Part shown: positions 1 through 8,453 of the stretch, in pieces | Layout: each line of letters starts with the position of its first letter | Position numbering within the stretch: position 1 is the stretch's first letter | NCBI RefSeq assembly: GCF_000974785.1 | Contig: NZ_BBWV01000003.1 | Coordinates: forward strand, 806,001 to 870,000 | Source of the DNA: Flavihumibacter petaseus NBRC 106054 | Lineage (GTDB): Bacteria > Bacteroidota > Bacteroidia > Chitinophagales > Chitinophagaceae | Reading direction: 5' to 3' | Length of the DNA stretch: 64,000 bases | The notes under the pieces: model-generated | Seen by the model: only the letters and a program-made list of their open reading frames with translations | The model's database searches: none | Told to the model about the DNA's origin: nothing | Translations under genes and position numbers: made by a program

Positions 1-57
1 CCCGATCCCTGATGCGCCGCCGGTAACGATGGCGACCTTCCTGTTTCCAGTTGACAT
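1..57 (-). CDS. Short-chain dehydrogenase/reductase, N-terminal fragment cut by the window edge
   Basis: Only the first 19 codons are in the window, reading leftwards from an ATG at 57. They encode MSTGNRKVAIVTGGASGIG, which is the first beta strand and the TGxxxGIG nucleotide-binding glycine motif of the SDR family, so this is an NAD(P)-dependent oxidoreductase. It is divergent from mannonate dehydratase. In Bacteroidota an SDR next to uxuA is often the D-mannonate/fructuronate oxidoreductase that supplies the dehydratase substrate; that specific function is inferred from the neighbour only, because the substrate-binding part lies outside the window. A TAnnTTGC box lies about 20 bases upstream of the start on the same strand (78-85). 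Confidence 0.8.
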   Translation of the reverse strand, partial: MSTGNRKVAIVTGGASGIG

Positions 58-77
58 GCTGTTGATTTTTGTATGCT

Positions 78-85
78 GCAAGCTA
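78..85 (-). promoter_or_regulatory. Putative -7 box (TAGCTTGC) of the SDR gene
   Basis: Read on the minus strand the sequence is TAGCTTGC, one shift away from the Bacteroidota -7 consensus TAnnTTTG, and it lies about 20 bases before the SDR start codon. I do not see a clear -33 TTTG. The same TAnnTTGC variant recurs before other genes of this window (3343, 14990, 17375, 46239). Confidence 0.3.
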
Positions 86-130
86 GCTATTAAAAATTGG
101 TTTAGACTTGTACTAAAATTGCCATTTCTT

Positions 131-1315
131 ATGCAGGGTTACCCTTTTTATCTGCAACAGTCCATGCGCTGGTACGGTCCCGATGACGTGGTCAGCCTCG
201 CCGATATCCGCCAGGCCGGTTGTTCCGCCGTGGTCACTGCCCTGCACCAGGTACCTGTGGGTGAAGTCTGGACCGTCGCCGCAATAGAAGAAAGAAAGTC
301 CATGATTGAAGCAGCAGGTATGGTATGGGAAGTAGTGGAAAGCCTGCCGGTGCACGAAGACATCAAAAAAGGCCTGCCACTGAGAGACCATTGGATCAGC
401 TTTTACCGGGAAAGCCTCCGTAATCTTGCCGCCTGCGGCATTAAAGTGGTTACCTATAACTTTATGCCGGTACTCGACTGGATCCGTACCGATATTGCCT
501 ACACGCTGCCGGAAGGCAGCAAAGCCCTGTATTTCGATCGCAAAGCCTTTACCATCTTCGATAATTTCCTGCTGGCAAGGCCAGGTGCCGCAAAGGATTA
601 TACACCAGAAGAACTGGAAATTGCCCGACAGCATTTTGAGCAGATGCCGGAAGCGGAAAAGGAAAAACTCTTTCGCAATTGCATGCTGGGCTTGCCGGGA
701 AGCAAAATTGCCTTCACCCGCGACCAGGTACTCCAGGCACTCTCGGAATATGCCGGTATCGACAGCACCACACTCAAGGATCACCTGTTTTACTTCCTGC
801 GGAATATTATCCCGGATGCCGCAGCTGCCGGAATCAAAATGGCCATCCATCCGGATGATCCGCCATACCCGGTATTGGGTTTGCCCCGCATCCTCAGCAC
901 CGCCAGTGACGTGGATGACCTCCTGGCCGCTGTACCGGATCCGGCCAACGGACTCTGTTTCTGCACAGGTTCCTTCGGCGCGCGGGCCGATAACCAGCTG
1001 GTGGACATGATCCGGCAATACGGCCAACGCATTCATTTTCTGCACCTCCGCAATACCAAACGCAACGAAAACGGCGACTTCTTTGAAGCTTCCCACCTGG
1101 AAGGGGATGCCGATATGTATGCCATCATGGGGGAGATCTTCCGCATCATGCAGGAAAGGAAAATTTCCCTTCCCATGCGGCCCGATCACGGTCACCAGAT
1201 GCTTGATGACCTGCATAAGGATACCTACCCCGGATACTCAGCAATAGGACGCCTCAAAGGGCTGGCCGAACTGCGGGGACTTGAGTATGCGATCAGCCGG
1301 GAAAAGCGCGTTTAG
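131..1315 (+). CDS. uxuA: Mannonate dehydratase UxuA
   Basis: This cytosolic metal-dependent enzyme dehydrates D-mannonate to 2-keto-3-deoxygluconate in hexuronate catabolism. The protein is about 394 residues, the usual family length, and collinear with the family: an N-terminal MRWYGPDDVVSLADIRQAG block with the typical ALHQVPVGEVW stretch, then IHPDDPP, the LCFCTGSFGA motif, HFLHLRN and a C-terminal MRPDHGHQM motif that supplies His/Asp metal ligands. I placed the start at ATG 131; ATG 164, directly at the conserved MRWYGP, is also possible. The frame is open upstream to 29, but that extension overlaps the divergent SDR gene and is not conserved in character. With the SDR gene it forms a divergent uronate-metabolism pair; any link to the glycan loci downstream is inference. 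Confidence 0.95.
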   Translation: MQGYPFYLQQSMRWYGPDDVVSLADIRQAGCSAVVTALHQVPVGEVWTVAAIEERKSMIEAAGMVWEVVESLPVHEDIKKGLPLRDHWISFYRESLRNLAACGIKVVTYNFMPVLDWIRTDIAYTLPEGSKALYFDRKAFTIFDNFLLARPGAAKDYTPEELEIARQHFEQMPEAEKEKLFRNCMLGLPGSKIAFTRDQVLQALSEYAGIDSTTLKDHLFYFLRNIIPDAAAAGIKMAIHPDDPPYPVLGLPRILSTASDVDDLLAAVPDPANGLCFCTGSFGARADNQLVDMIRQYGQRIHFLHLRNTKRNENGDFFEASHLEGDADMYAIMGEIFRIMQERKISLPMRPDHGHQMLDDLHKDTYPGYSAIGRLKGLAELRGLEYAISREKRV

Positions 1316-1400
1316 GGATATGCACATTAGGGCAGGAGGTCAGGAGAATTTCGTAAATTGAGTACAGTAGTTCTTTCCTTCTTACCTAAAATGCAGCTAT

Positions 1401-1829
1401 ATGAATCTATTGCACCGCATTGAGATGTGGGGCGACCAACATCACCCCAGATGGATGGACATTGTTCGGATAGCACTCGGAATCTTCCTTTGCGTAAAGG
1501 GCGTTCAGTTCGTATACAACATGAGCGCGCTGATGGCACAGGTAGATGCAAAACTGCCCATGCCTCCCTTCGCACTGGTCCTCTTAGGTCACTACGTATT
1601 TGTCGCCCACCTGCTGGGCGGAATTCTCCTGATCCTGGGTGCCTATACCCGGATTGCCGCACTGATCCAGATCCCGATCGTGCTCGGCGCCATCTTTTTT
1701 GTGAACACTACACGCGAACTGTGGCGGCCATTTCCTGAACTGATCGTATCGCTGATCGTACTGTTCCTGCTCGTGTATTTCGTAATAGCAGGAGATGGTA
1801 AATGGGCACTGCGAATGGATAAACCCTAG
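1401..1829 (+). CDS. DoxX family integral membrane protein
   Basis: A 142-residue inner-membrane protein with four predicted hydrophobic segments: around residues 20-40 (IVRIALGIFLCVKGVQFVY), 57-80 (ALVLLGHYVFVAHLLGGILLILG), 85-103 (IAALIQIPIVLGAIFFV) and 113-133. The segment pattern and the R(I/L)ALGIF...KG...F start fit the DoxX/DUF-type quinone-associated membrane family; the biochemical role of most bacterial members is unknown. The start at 1401 is the first ATG with a good hydrophobicity profile. Its stop codon overlaps the stop of the convergent peptidase gene by four bases (CTAG at 1826-1829), so the two genes share their 3' ends and leave no room for a terminator between them. Confidence 0.85.
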   Translation: MNLLHRIEMWGDQHHPRWMDIVRIALGIFLCVKGVQFVYNMSALMAQVDAKLPMPPFALVLLGHYVFVAHLLGGILLILGAYTRIAALIQIPIVLGAIFFVNTTRELWRPFPELIVSLIVLFLLVYFVIAGDGKWALRMDKP

Positions 1830-3292
1830 TCCTTCCAACGCCATTCGCCGGCAATCTGCAGGGGCTCCTTCAGTTTGCTGCGGATCATCAGGTCACGTGT
1901 GGCAGCATCGTCCAGCCGCTTTGCCGGAACTTCGGCAATATCCGCCAACCCATAGATCAGCATGGCGTTGAAGCGGACTGTATTCTGCATGCCTTTTTCA
2001 TCTACCAGTTTGAAATCATCACAGTCTGCGTGGTAACAGGGACCCGAATTGTTGGGCAGCTTTCCACCGGCGGCACCGCCTGTGGGTATGCCCTGCAGCA
2101 TAAAGGGCTGGTGATCACTATGTAACCCGGCACCGCTTCTGAATATATTTGTGAAAGAAGTATCGATTGATTTCGCAATGCTGCCGATCGACTGGAAAAG
2201 CTCCTTGCTTTCATCGGTCGTGGCATGATAACCTTTCGGATCATTGGTCATGTCATAATTCAGCATGTACCGGATCTGGTTAACCGAACCATCTGCCATT
2301 GCTTTTTCCAGGTAAGCTTTTGAACCCAGCAGACCTTCCTCTTCTCCCATAAACAAGACGAATTCCACTGTTCTTGCCGGCTGCAGGCCAAGTGCCTTGA
2401 AAGTCCGTGCCATATCAATCACCGAAAACGAACCTATACCGTTGTCAATAGCACCGGTAGCAAGATCCCAGCTGTCGAGATGCCCGCCCGCAACGATCTT
2501 TTCCTGCGGCAGGGTTTTGCCGGGAATGCTGGCGATCACATTTCTTGCCTTAATGATTCCGGAAAAATTGGTCATCGATATCGAAACAAACTGTTTGCCT
2601 TTCGCGAGTTCCGCTTTCAGTTTAAAGCCTTCTTCCTTCGCGATACAAACCGCGGGAATCGGAATCACTTTTCCCGTTACGGATGCTGTTCCGGTCAACA
2701 GGATGCCGCCGTCTGCCGTATTGTAAATCACGATTCCCTTTGCACCGTACTTAATAGCAATGGCTGTTTTCTCTGAGCGGTGAAGGTTCTCTGTCTTCTC
2801 CGGGGAACCCGGCAGAACGCCCAGGTAGACGAATGCAATTTTCCCTTTCACTTTATCGGGAGCAGCAGCATAATCTGCTTCCAGGCCATTGCCCATATCC
2901 ACCAGTTCGCCTTTCAGATCAGCCTTCACCGGTGAGTGCGCAAGCGTTACTGCTTTAACATCCTGCAGTGACTTCAGGGAAGAACCGATTTTAACGGTCA
3001 GTGTTTTTCGGCTCCAGCTTTCCACTTCGAAAGGTTGGTACCGAACATTATCGAAGCCATATGATTTCAGCAGGTTGAATACAAATTCCTCGGCTTTTGC
3101 ACCGTTGGCAGAACCAGTCAGCCGGTGACCGATGGTAGAGGTCGCTTCACCCAGACTTTTATACGCATTGGAATGGGAGAGGACCTCTTCATTGATCCGC
3201 GTGAAAACCGGTGTCCATTCAGGGTTTGCCTGTGCTGAAACCTGCAGTGCGGTGGCACTGCAAAGGATGCTCGCAATAAATAATTTCTTCAT
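1826..3292 (-). CDS. Secreted M28 family zinc aminopeptidase with PA domain
   Basis: A 488-residue exported peptidase. The start at 3292 gives a clear signal peptide (MKKLFIASILCSATALQVSAQ) cut after AQ; an open frame continues further upstream but lacks any export signal and would run into the sigma factor gene. Residues about 140-250 form a protease-associated (PA) domain. The C-terminal M28 domain has the two-zinc ligand set: AGGHLDSWD, GAIDNGIG, the MGEEEGLLGS glutamates, NYDMTND and HSDHQPF. Members remove N-terminal amino acids from peptides in the periplasm or outside the cell. It is divergent from the ECF sigma gene and convergent with DoxX. It is not an obvious part of the mannan locus, though it may help digest glycoprotein peptides (inference). 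Confidence 0.93.
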   Translation of the reverse strand: MKKLFIASILCSATALQVSAQANPEWTPVFTRINEEVLSHSNAYKSLGEATSTIGHRLTGSANGAKAEEFVFNLLKSYGFDNVRYQPFEVESWSRKTLTVKIGSSLKSLQDVKAVTLAHSPVKADLKGELVDMGNGLEADYAAAPDKVKGKIAFVYLGVLPGSPEKTENLHRSEKTAIAIKYGAKGIVIYNTADGGILLTGTASVTGKVIPIPAVCIAKEEGFKLKAELAKGKQFVSISMTNFSGIIKARNVIASIPGKTLPQEKIVAGGHLDSWDLATGAIDNGIGSFSVIDMARTFKALGLQPARTVEFVLFMGEEEGLLGSKAYLEKAMADGSVNQIRYMLNYDMTNDPKGYHATTDESKELFQSIGSIAKSIDTSFTNIFRSGAGLHSDHQPFMLQGIPTGGAAGGKLPNNSGPCYHADCDDFKLVDEKGMQNTVRFNAMLIYGLADIAEVPAKRLDDAATRDLMIRSKLKEPLQIAGEWRWKD

Positions 3293-3376
3293 GTGTGCAA
3301 ATCTGTTAGTGGCCGAATGTAATACAGAATGACTGAATTTGTTATCTTGCCGCCGCCGTAAAGTTGAAAACGCGCT
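3293..3376. promoter_or_regulatory. Divergent promoter region between M28 peptidase and ECF sigma factor
   Basis: This 84-base gap must hold the promoters of both divergent genes. On the plus strand a TATCTTGC box at 3343-3350 precedes the sigma gene by 27 bases. On the minus strand TACATTCG (3314-3321) precedes the peptidase by about 20 bases. Both resemble the Bacteroidota -7 box TAnnTTTG with one deviation, and neither has a good -33 element, so expression may need an activator or an alternative sigma factor. Confidence 0.35.
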
Positions 3377-4015
3377 ATGCCTGAGGTTTCTGATGATCTG
3401 CTGCTGAGCTGGCAACGTGAGTTGGCAAAGGGAGATGAAACTGCCTTCAACCGCATCTTCCGCGAGCTGTACCTGCCGCTTGTACATTTTGCTGTTGACC
3501 TGGTCAAACAAAGACAGGCCGCCGAAGAAATTGTCGGTGATGTATTCGTGCGCCTTTGGAAGAAAAGGGAAGAAGTGCTGCTGATTGAAAAACTGCGGGT
3601 ATTCCTTTTCGTTGCCGTTAAAAATCAATGCTACAACCATCTCCGTGACCATTCCTTCTGGACAGTTTCCCTGGAAGCGGATAACCTCGCCACCCTCACC
3701 AGCGCCTACGACCCGGAAGAAGACCTTGCTTTCCGGGAATTAAAACACCGGCTTCACCTGGCCATCGAATGCCTGCCCGACCAATGCCGCCAGGTCTTCC
3801 GGATGGTGCGCGAAGACGGGTTGAAATTCAAGGAAGTGGCGGAAATTCTACAGATCTCACCACGCACAGTCGAAACCCAGCTCTATCGCGCCATCAAAAA
3901 AATCAGGGCGGTCCTCTCACCGGATGAACAGCACAGCCGTCAGAATTTACCCGGCAATTTGCAGTCCGTCGTGCTGCTTTCCTGGACGCTCCAATATTTT
4001 TTTCAGCGCTTGTAA
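3377..4015 (+). CDS. ECF-type RNA polymerase sigma-70 factor
   Basis: A 212-residue ECF sigma factor of the kind that partners a FecR-like anti-sigma in Bacteroidota. Region 2 lies at about residues 25-90 (AFNRIFRELYLPLVHFA, then AAEEIVGDVFVRLWKKRE, the -10 binding helix). Region 4 is at about 135-180 (LPDQCRQVFRMVREDGLKFKEVAEILQISPRTVETQLYRAIKK, abbreviated here by its helix-turn-helix core EVAEILQISPRTVETQLYRA). The FecR gene follows 54 bases later and then a SusC with an STN domain, so the expected model is that glycan transport through SusC signals to FecR, which frees this factor to transcribe the mannan locus. This mechanism is established for Bacteroides glycan systems of this layout and inferred here. 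Confidence 0.94.
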   Translation: MPEVSDDLLLSWQRELAKGDETAFNRIFRELYLPLVHFAVDLVKQRQAAEEIVGDVFVRLWKKREEVLLIEKLRVFLFVAVKNQCYNHLRDHSFWTVSLEADNLATLTSAYDPEEDLAFRELKHRLHLAIECLPDQCRQVFRMVREDGLKFKEVAEILQISPRTVETQLYRAIKKIRAVLSPDEQHSRQNLPGNLQSVVLLSWTLQYFFQRL

Positions 4016-4069
4016 GTAGTTCTTTCCAAAACCGTGTCCTTATGGGTAACCGCACCAGGTTGCTGCCAT

Positions 4070-5080
4070 ATGGATAAAGACCAATTCTTATTATTGGCTA
4101 CCCGTGTACTTTCGGGAAATGCCGCAGAAGGGGAGGAAACCCGGCTCAGGGAGCTGGTACAATCCAACCCCGAATTCCAGGTACTTTACGATCAATACGC
4201 ACGCTACTGGCAGTCCGGCCAGGAAACTGCTGCACCCACGGTCGAAGCCGCCCTCGAACGCGCCTGGCAGAAAATTCATGCCGGCGAAACCCCTGCCGGC
4301 GAATCCCCTGCCGATGTACCGGTAGTACCCATCCGCCGCATCAACAAATGGTACTGGGTGGCTGCAGCTACCGTAGCCGGTCTGCTGCTGGTTGCCGGGT
4401 GGCTGATGCAAGCCCGCCAGTCCGCATTGCCCGAAATGCTGGTGTCCTATAACCCCCGCGGCGTTCGTTCCACTATCGCCCTGCCCGATGGCAGTAAAGT
4501 GTGGCTGAGTGGCGACAGCCGTCTCGAATATCCCGCTGCCTTTACCGGCAACCTGCGGGAACTGAAGCTGGAAGGGGAAGCCTTTTTTGATGTTTTTAAG
4601 AATAAGGAGAAACCTTTTGTGATCCACCTGCAATCCGGTGATGTGCGGGTGCTCGGTACTTCTTTTAATATTGAATCATATGCTGCTGACGAAGCCATCA
4701 CCACTTCCGTTGCCACGGGTAAAGTAGCCTTTGTGCCCGCAGCCCGTGCTTACCGGGATTCCATTTTCCTGACCCCGGGACTAAAAGTTACCTACACGCC
4801 GGGCAATGATCAGGTTTCGGTTACCGCCACCAATGCTGCAGCCGATCGTGCCTGGACGGAAGGAATACTGGTGTTTGCCGCAGAAGAACTGTCCGCCATC
4901 ACCCGGAAACTGGAAAGATTTTATGGCAGGAAGATCGTTTTCCGCGATGAAAAGTTCCGGCGCTTCCGCTACACAGGCACTTTCAGCAACAGTTCGGCAG
5001 AAGAGATCCTGCATTTTCTCAGCCGCACCAAAGCCTTTCCCATTACCATTTCTGATACAGCAATTCTCATTGGAAAATAG
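4070..5080 (+). CDS. FecR-family anti-sigma factor
   Basis: A 336-residue inner-membrane regulator. The cytoplasmic N-terminus (about 1-85) should bind the ECF sigma factor; a single membrane segment follows at about 98-117 (WYWVAAATVAGLLLVAGW); the periplasmic FecR domain contains the typical LPDGSKVWLSGDSRLEYP, LEGEAFFDV, FVIHLQSGDVRVLGTSFNI stretches (short pieces shown), and the C-terminal ~70 residues match the DUF4974 domain (FYGRKIVF...FSNSSAEEILHFL) that is thought to contact the STN domain of SusC. I chose ATG 4070 because the frame upstream (GTG 4034) has no conserved content. It sits between the sigma factor and SusC genes on the same strand, 31 bases before SusC. Confidence 0.94.
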   Translation: MDKDQFLLLATRVLSGNAAEGEETRLRELVQSNPEFQVLYDQYARYWQSGQETAAPTVEAALERAWQKIHAGETPAGESPADVPVVPIRRINKWYWVAAATVAGLLLVAGWLMQARQSALPEMLVSYNPRGVRSTIALPDGSKVWLSGDSRLEYPAAFTGNLRELKLEGEAFFDVFKNKEKPFVIHLQSGDVRVLGTSFNIESYAADEAITTSVATGKVAFVPAARAYRDSIFLTPGLKVTYTPGNDQVSVTATNAAADRAWTEGILVFAAEELSAITRKLERFYGRKIVFRDEKFRRFRYTGTFSNSSAEEILHFLSRTKAFPITISDTAILIGK

Positions 5081-5111
5081 TTTAACCATTACCTAAAATC
5101 GCTTGCCGCAA

Positions 5112-8100
5112 ATGAAATACCTACTGCGATTAGCTACAATGCTACTCTTGCTGGCCGCTTCCCCGGGAATAAAAGCGGGAACCAACGGTCACGACTACCT
5201 GCAATATGGTACTGTCAGTGTTAACTGCAAGGACAAAGACCTCCGCTGGGTGATCCAGCAACTGGAAAAGCAAACCACCCTGCTATTTGTCTATTCAGAT
5301 GATGCTATCGATCTGGGACGTAAAATGAATGTACGCCTCAAAGATGCACCACTTGAAAGCGCACTCCGGACCATCTTTGAACCGCTGAACATTACGTATG
5401 AACTCTCGGGCAAAAACATCCTGCTGCGTCCTGACAACCGGCCGGAAAACATCACTGTTACCCTGGCTTCCCATGTTGTGGAAGAAGAAATCCGCGGCCG
5501 GGTGTTGGATGAACAGCAGCAGCCTGTTTCCGGGGCAACGGTGCAGGTAAAAGGAACCAGCCTGATGACAGTGACCGATGCCAACGGTGAATTCCGCCTT
5601 CGTGTTCCTGAGGCCAAAGGAACGCTTCTGATCAGCTTCGTAGGGTATCGCGCACAGGAAATGGACATTACGGCAACACCCATGATCGTAAAGCTCCAGG
5701 CCGCTGATAACAACCTTGGAGAAGTCGTGGTGGTCGGTTATGGCACGCAGCGCAAGGCCGCCATGACCGGCGCGGTAGACCAGATTAAGTCCAAATCATT
5801 GGAGAGCCGTCCCAGTGTGAATGTGACGCAGGCACTGCAGGGCCTTTCACCCAACCTGATCATTCAACAGCGCAGTATGGAACCAGGCGGTGCCATGAAC
5901 ATCAACATCCGTGGTATCAGTACGCTTGGCGACAACAGTCCGCTCGTAGTTATTGATGGACTCGTTGGCGGGGATCTCAATCTGCTGAACCCCTCTGATA
6001 TCGACAATGTTTCCGTGCTGAAAGACGCCGGTAGCGCAGCCATCTACGGAAGCCGCTCGGCAAATGGCGTTATCCTGGTCACCACCAAAAGAGGAAAGAA
6101 GAATAGCCGTCCCATCGTTTCTTATAACGGTATTGTCGGCGTACAGGAGCCTAAAGTGTGGTACAAACCGGTTGAAAGCTATGAGAATGCCATCCTTCGG
6201 AACCAGTCTAACGTAAATGAGAACCAGCCGCCGATCTACTCTCCGGAACAGATTCGTCAGTTCCAGCAGGATGGGAGCAAGGAATGGTTCCTCGACCAGA
6301 TCCTTCAGCCCGCCATGCAGATGAACCACAACCTGAGTGTGGCTGGTGGTAACGATAAGACCACCTACCTGATCTCCGCCGGTTATCTTCAGCAGGAGAA
6401 CAATCTCGTTGGTCCGGGTCTCGGACTTCGCCGGTACAACTACCGCATTAACCTGAATACGGAAGTCGGCAAACTGAAAATAGGCGGTACACTTGCCTAT
6501 GCCAGGAATGAAACCAAAGATCATTCTGCCAATACCAGTACACTTATCGTGGACGCCGGCAGAACGCCGACCTATTATGACATGAAAGATGACCAGGGCC
6601 GTTACCTGACCAATGAAGTACTGGCAGAATACAATCCGCTTGGAATTCTCGAAAAAGGTGGCTACCGCAAATACGACGACGATAACCTGTTTGCCAATAT
6701 TACCGGTGAACTCGGCCTGTATAAGGGGCTTAAACTGAAAGGTGTCTTTGGAGGTACTTTAGCCTCGAATCATGTGCTTGAACGCATTCAGCAGGTTGAT
6801 TTCTTCCCCAGTGGAAAATATGGTGCGGACAGGAATACCAATGACCGCTACAACAAAAACCTCTTTCTGAATACCCAATTGATGCTGGAATACATGCGTT
6901 CGTTCGGCGACCATAATGTGACAGCACTGGTAGGCTTCGCGAATGAATCCGTAACCAACCAGCGGTCTGAAATCCGGAAGAAATACACTGATCCTGAATT
7001 GGGCACACCAACAACCGGAACAGTTATCGATGATGTAAATTCCATTAACTCATTAAGTGGCACTGATGAAAGCAGCCTGAACTCAGTGTTCGGTCGTGTC
7101 AGCTACTCCCTGCACAACCGTTACTTTGCGGAGGTTAATTTCCGGGTAGATGCTTCTTCAAAATTTGCACCGGATAACCGGAATGCATTCTTCCCTTCAG
7201 TATCTGCAGGCTGGCGCCTGACGGATGAAGATTTCATGGCAGATTTTCGTGACCGTGTAGGAAATCTTAAACTCCGTGGTTCTTATGGTATCCTGGGTAA
7301 CCAGAATGTAAATAACTACCAGTATCAGACAACCTATACCGCCAGCACCAACGCCTACGGATTCAACAACCAGCCTGTCGCAGGTGTAGACCTGAAATTC
7401 GCAAATCCTGATATCCGCTGGGAACGTGCAGCAACTTTCAATATCGGGGTGGAAGGTTCGTTCCTGAAGAACCGACTGACCGCCAGTTTCGACTATTTCA
7501 ACAAGCTGACCAGTGACATCCTGATCACGCCGGCAGTGCCGGGTGTTTTTGGAGGAACTGTATCAGACTATAATGCCGGTAAAGTGCGCAACAAGGGCTG
7601 GGAACTCACCCTGAACTACCAGCTTCCCGGAAAACAGTGGAACCACAGCTTTGGCTTCAATATTGCCGACTCCCGCAATGAAGTGGTATACTTCCAGGGT
7701 AACGAAAGGATCACCAGTTCTGACGAAATGCAGATCATCCTGCGCGAGGGACTTCCCTACAACAGCTATATCGGCCTGAAGCGTGACGGCTATTTCCAGA
7801 ACCTTGATGACATTAAAAACGGTGCTACACCAACAGGTATTGAGGTAAAGCCCGGTGATATACGCTATGTTGACCGCAATAAGGATGGTGTGATCGATGA
7901 CCAGGACCGTTTTGTACTGGGCAATCCGTTTCCCCGGTACACCTTCGGCTTTAATTACAATGTGTCGTTCCGCCAGTTTGACCTGGGATTGCTGATCCAG
8001 GGAGTGGGCCAGCGGGATATGTTTGTGCGTGGTGAACTGGTAGAGCCTTTCCACTTCAATTATTCCCAGGTGATGTACCAGCATCAGCTGGACTACTGGA

Positions 8101-8453
8101 CACCGGTGAATCCCAACGCATACTATCCGCGCCTTGCTCCTGCTAACACGCCTTCCAACCAGAACAACTACCGCAGGGGATCAGACCTGTATATTTTCGA
8201 GGGTGCCTATGCGCGCCTGAAGAATATCCAGGTAGGTTACAGCCTGCCGGCACGCTGGCTGGAGAAAGCCTCAATGCAACGTGCACGGTTCTACGTAGTA
8301 GCACAGAATCTTTTCACTGTTTCCGGTGTTTCTTTCATCGACCCCGAAAGCACGGAATTCACCAACAGCCTTCAGAGCTCAGGGGCAAACAGTGGCCGTA
8401 ACTATCCTACACCGGTTTTTTACGGTGCTGGTCTTGACATCACTTTCAAATAA
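5112..8453 (+). CDS. SusC/RagA TonB-dependent transporter with N-terminal STN signalling domain (mannan locus)
   Basis: A 1113-residue outer-membrane importer. After a signal peptide (MKYLLRLATMLLLLAASPG) comes an STN (secretin/TonB short N-terminal) domain at about 28-115 (VSVNCKDKDLRWVIQQLEKQ, ending near ILLRP), then a carboxypeptidase-regulatory-like beta-sandwich (IRGRVLDEQQQPVSGATVQV), then the plug with LGEVVVVGYGTQRKAA and a TonB-dependent barrel. The STN domain is what distinguishes transporters that signal to FecR. It should import mannan oligosaccharides handed over by the SusD and SusE-like lipoproteins encoded next. The start is ATG 5112; a TTG three codons earlier is less likely. 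The SusD gene overlaps its stop codon. Confidence 0.96.
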   Translation: MKYLLRLATMLLLLAASPGIKAGTNGHDYLQYGTVSVNCKDKDLRWVIQQLEKQTTLLFVYSDDAIDLGRKMNVRLKDAPLESALRTIFEPLNITYELSGKNILLRPDNRPENITVTLASHVVEEEIRGRVLDEQQQPVSGATVQVKGTSLMTVTDANGEFRLRVPEAKGTLLISFVGYRAQEMDITATPMIVKLQAADNNLGEVVVVGYGTQRKAAMTGAVDQIKSKSLESRPSVNVTQALQGLSPNLIIQQRSMEPGGAMNINIRGISTLGDNSPLVVIDGLVGGDLNLLNPSDIDNVSVLKDAGSAAIYGSRSANGVILVTTKRGKKNSRPIVSYNGIVGVQEPKVWYKPVESYENAILRNQSNVNENQPPIYSPEQIRQFQQDGSKEWFLDQILQPAMQMNHNLSVAGGNDKTTYLISAGYLQQENNLVGPGLGLRRYNYRINLNTEVGKLKIGGTLAYARNETKDHSANTSTLIVDAGRTPTYYDMKDDQGRYLTNEVLAEYNPLGILEKGGYRKYDDDNLFANITGELGLYKGLKLKGVFGGTLASNHVLERIQQVDFFPSGKYGADRNTNDRYNKNLFLNTQLMLEYMRSFGDHNVTALVGFANESVTNQRSEIRKKYTDPELGTPTTGTVIDDVNSINSLSGTDESSLNSVFGRVSYSLHNRYFAEVNFRVDASSKFAPDNRNAFFPSVSAGWRLTDEDFMADFRDRVGNLKLRGSYGILGNQNVNNYQYQTTYTASTNAYGFNNQPVAGVDLKFANPDIRWERAATFNIGVEGSFLKNRLTASFDYFNKLTSDILITPAVPGVFGGTVSDYNAGKVRNKGWELTLNYQLPGKQWNHSFGFNIADSRNEVVYFQGNERITSSDEMQIILREGLPYNSYIGLKRDGYFQNLDDIKNGATPTGIEVKPGDIRYVDRNKDGVIDDQDRFVLGNPFPRYTFGFNYNVSFRQFDLGLLIQGVGQRDMFVRGELVEPFHFNYSQVMYQHQLDYWTPVNPNAYYPRLAPANTPSNQNNYRRGSDLYIFEGAYARLKNIQVGYSLPARWLEKASMQRARFYVVAQNLFTVSGVSFIDPESTEFTNSLQSSGANSGRNYPTPVFYGAGLDITFK

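Noticed and set aside
113-1216. A 367-codon open frame antisense to uxuA
   Set aside because: It is a shadow of the GC-rich codon pattern of uxuA, has no recognisable motif, and overlaps a perfect family match.
3293-3652. N-terminal extension of the M28 peptidase to 3652
   Set aside because: It would run through the divergent sigma factor gene and hide the clear signal peptide that starts at 3292.
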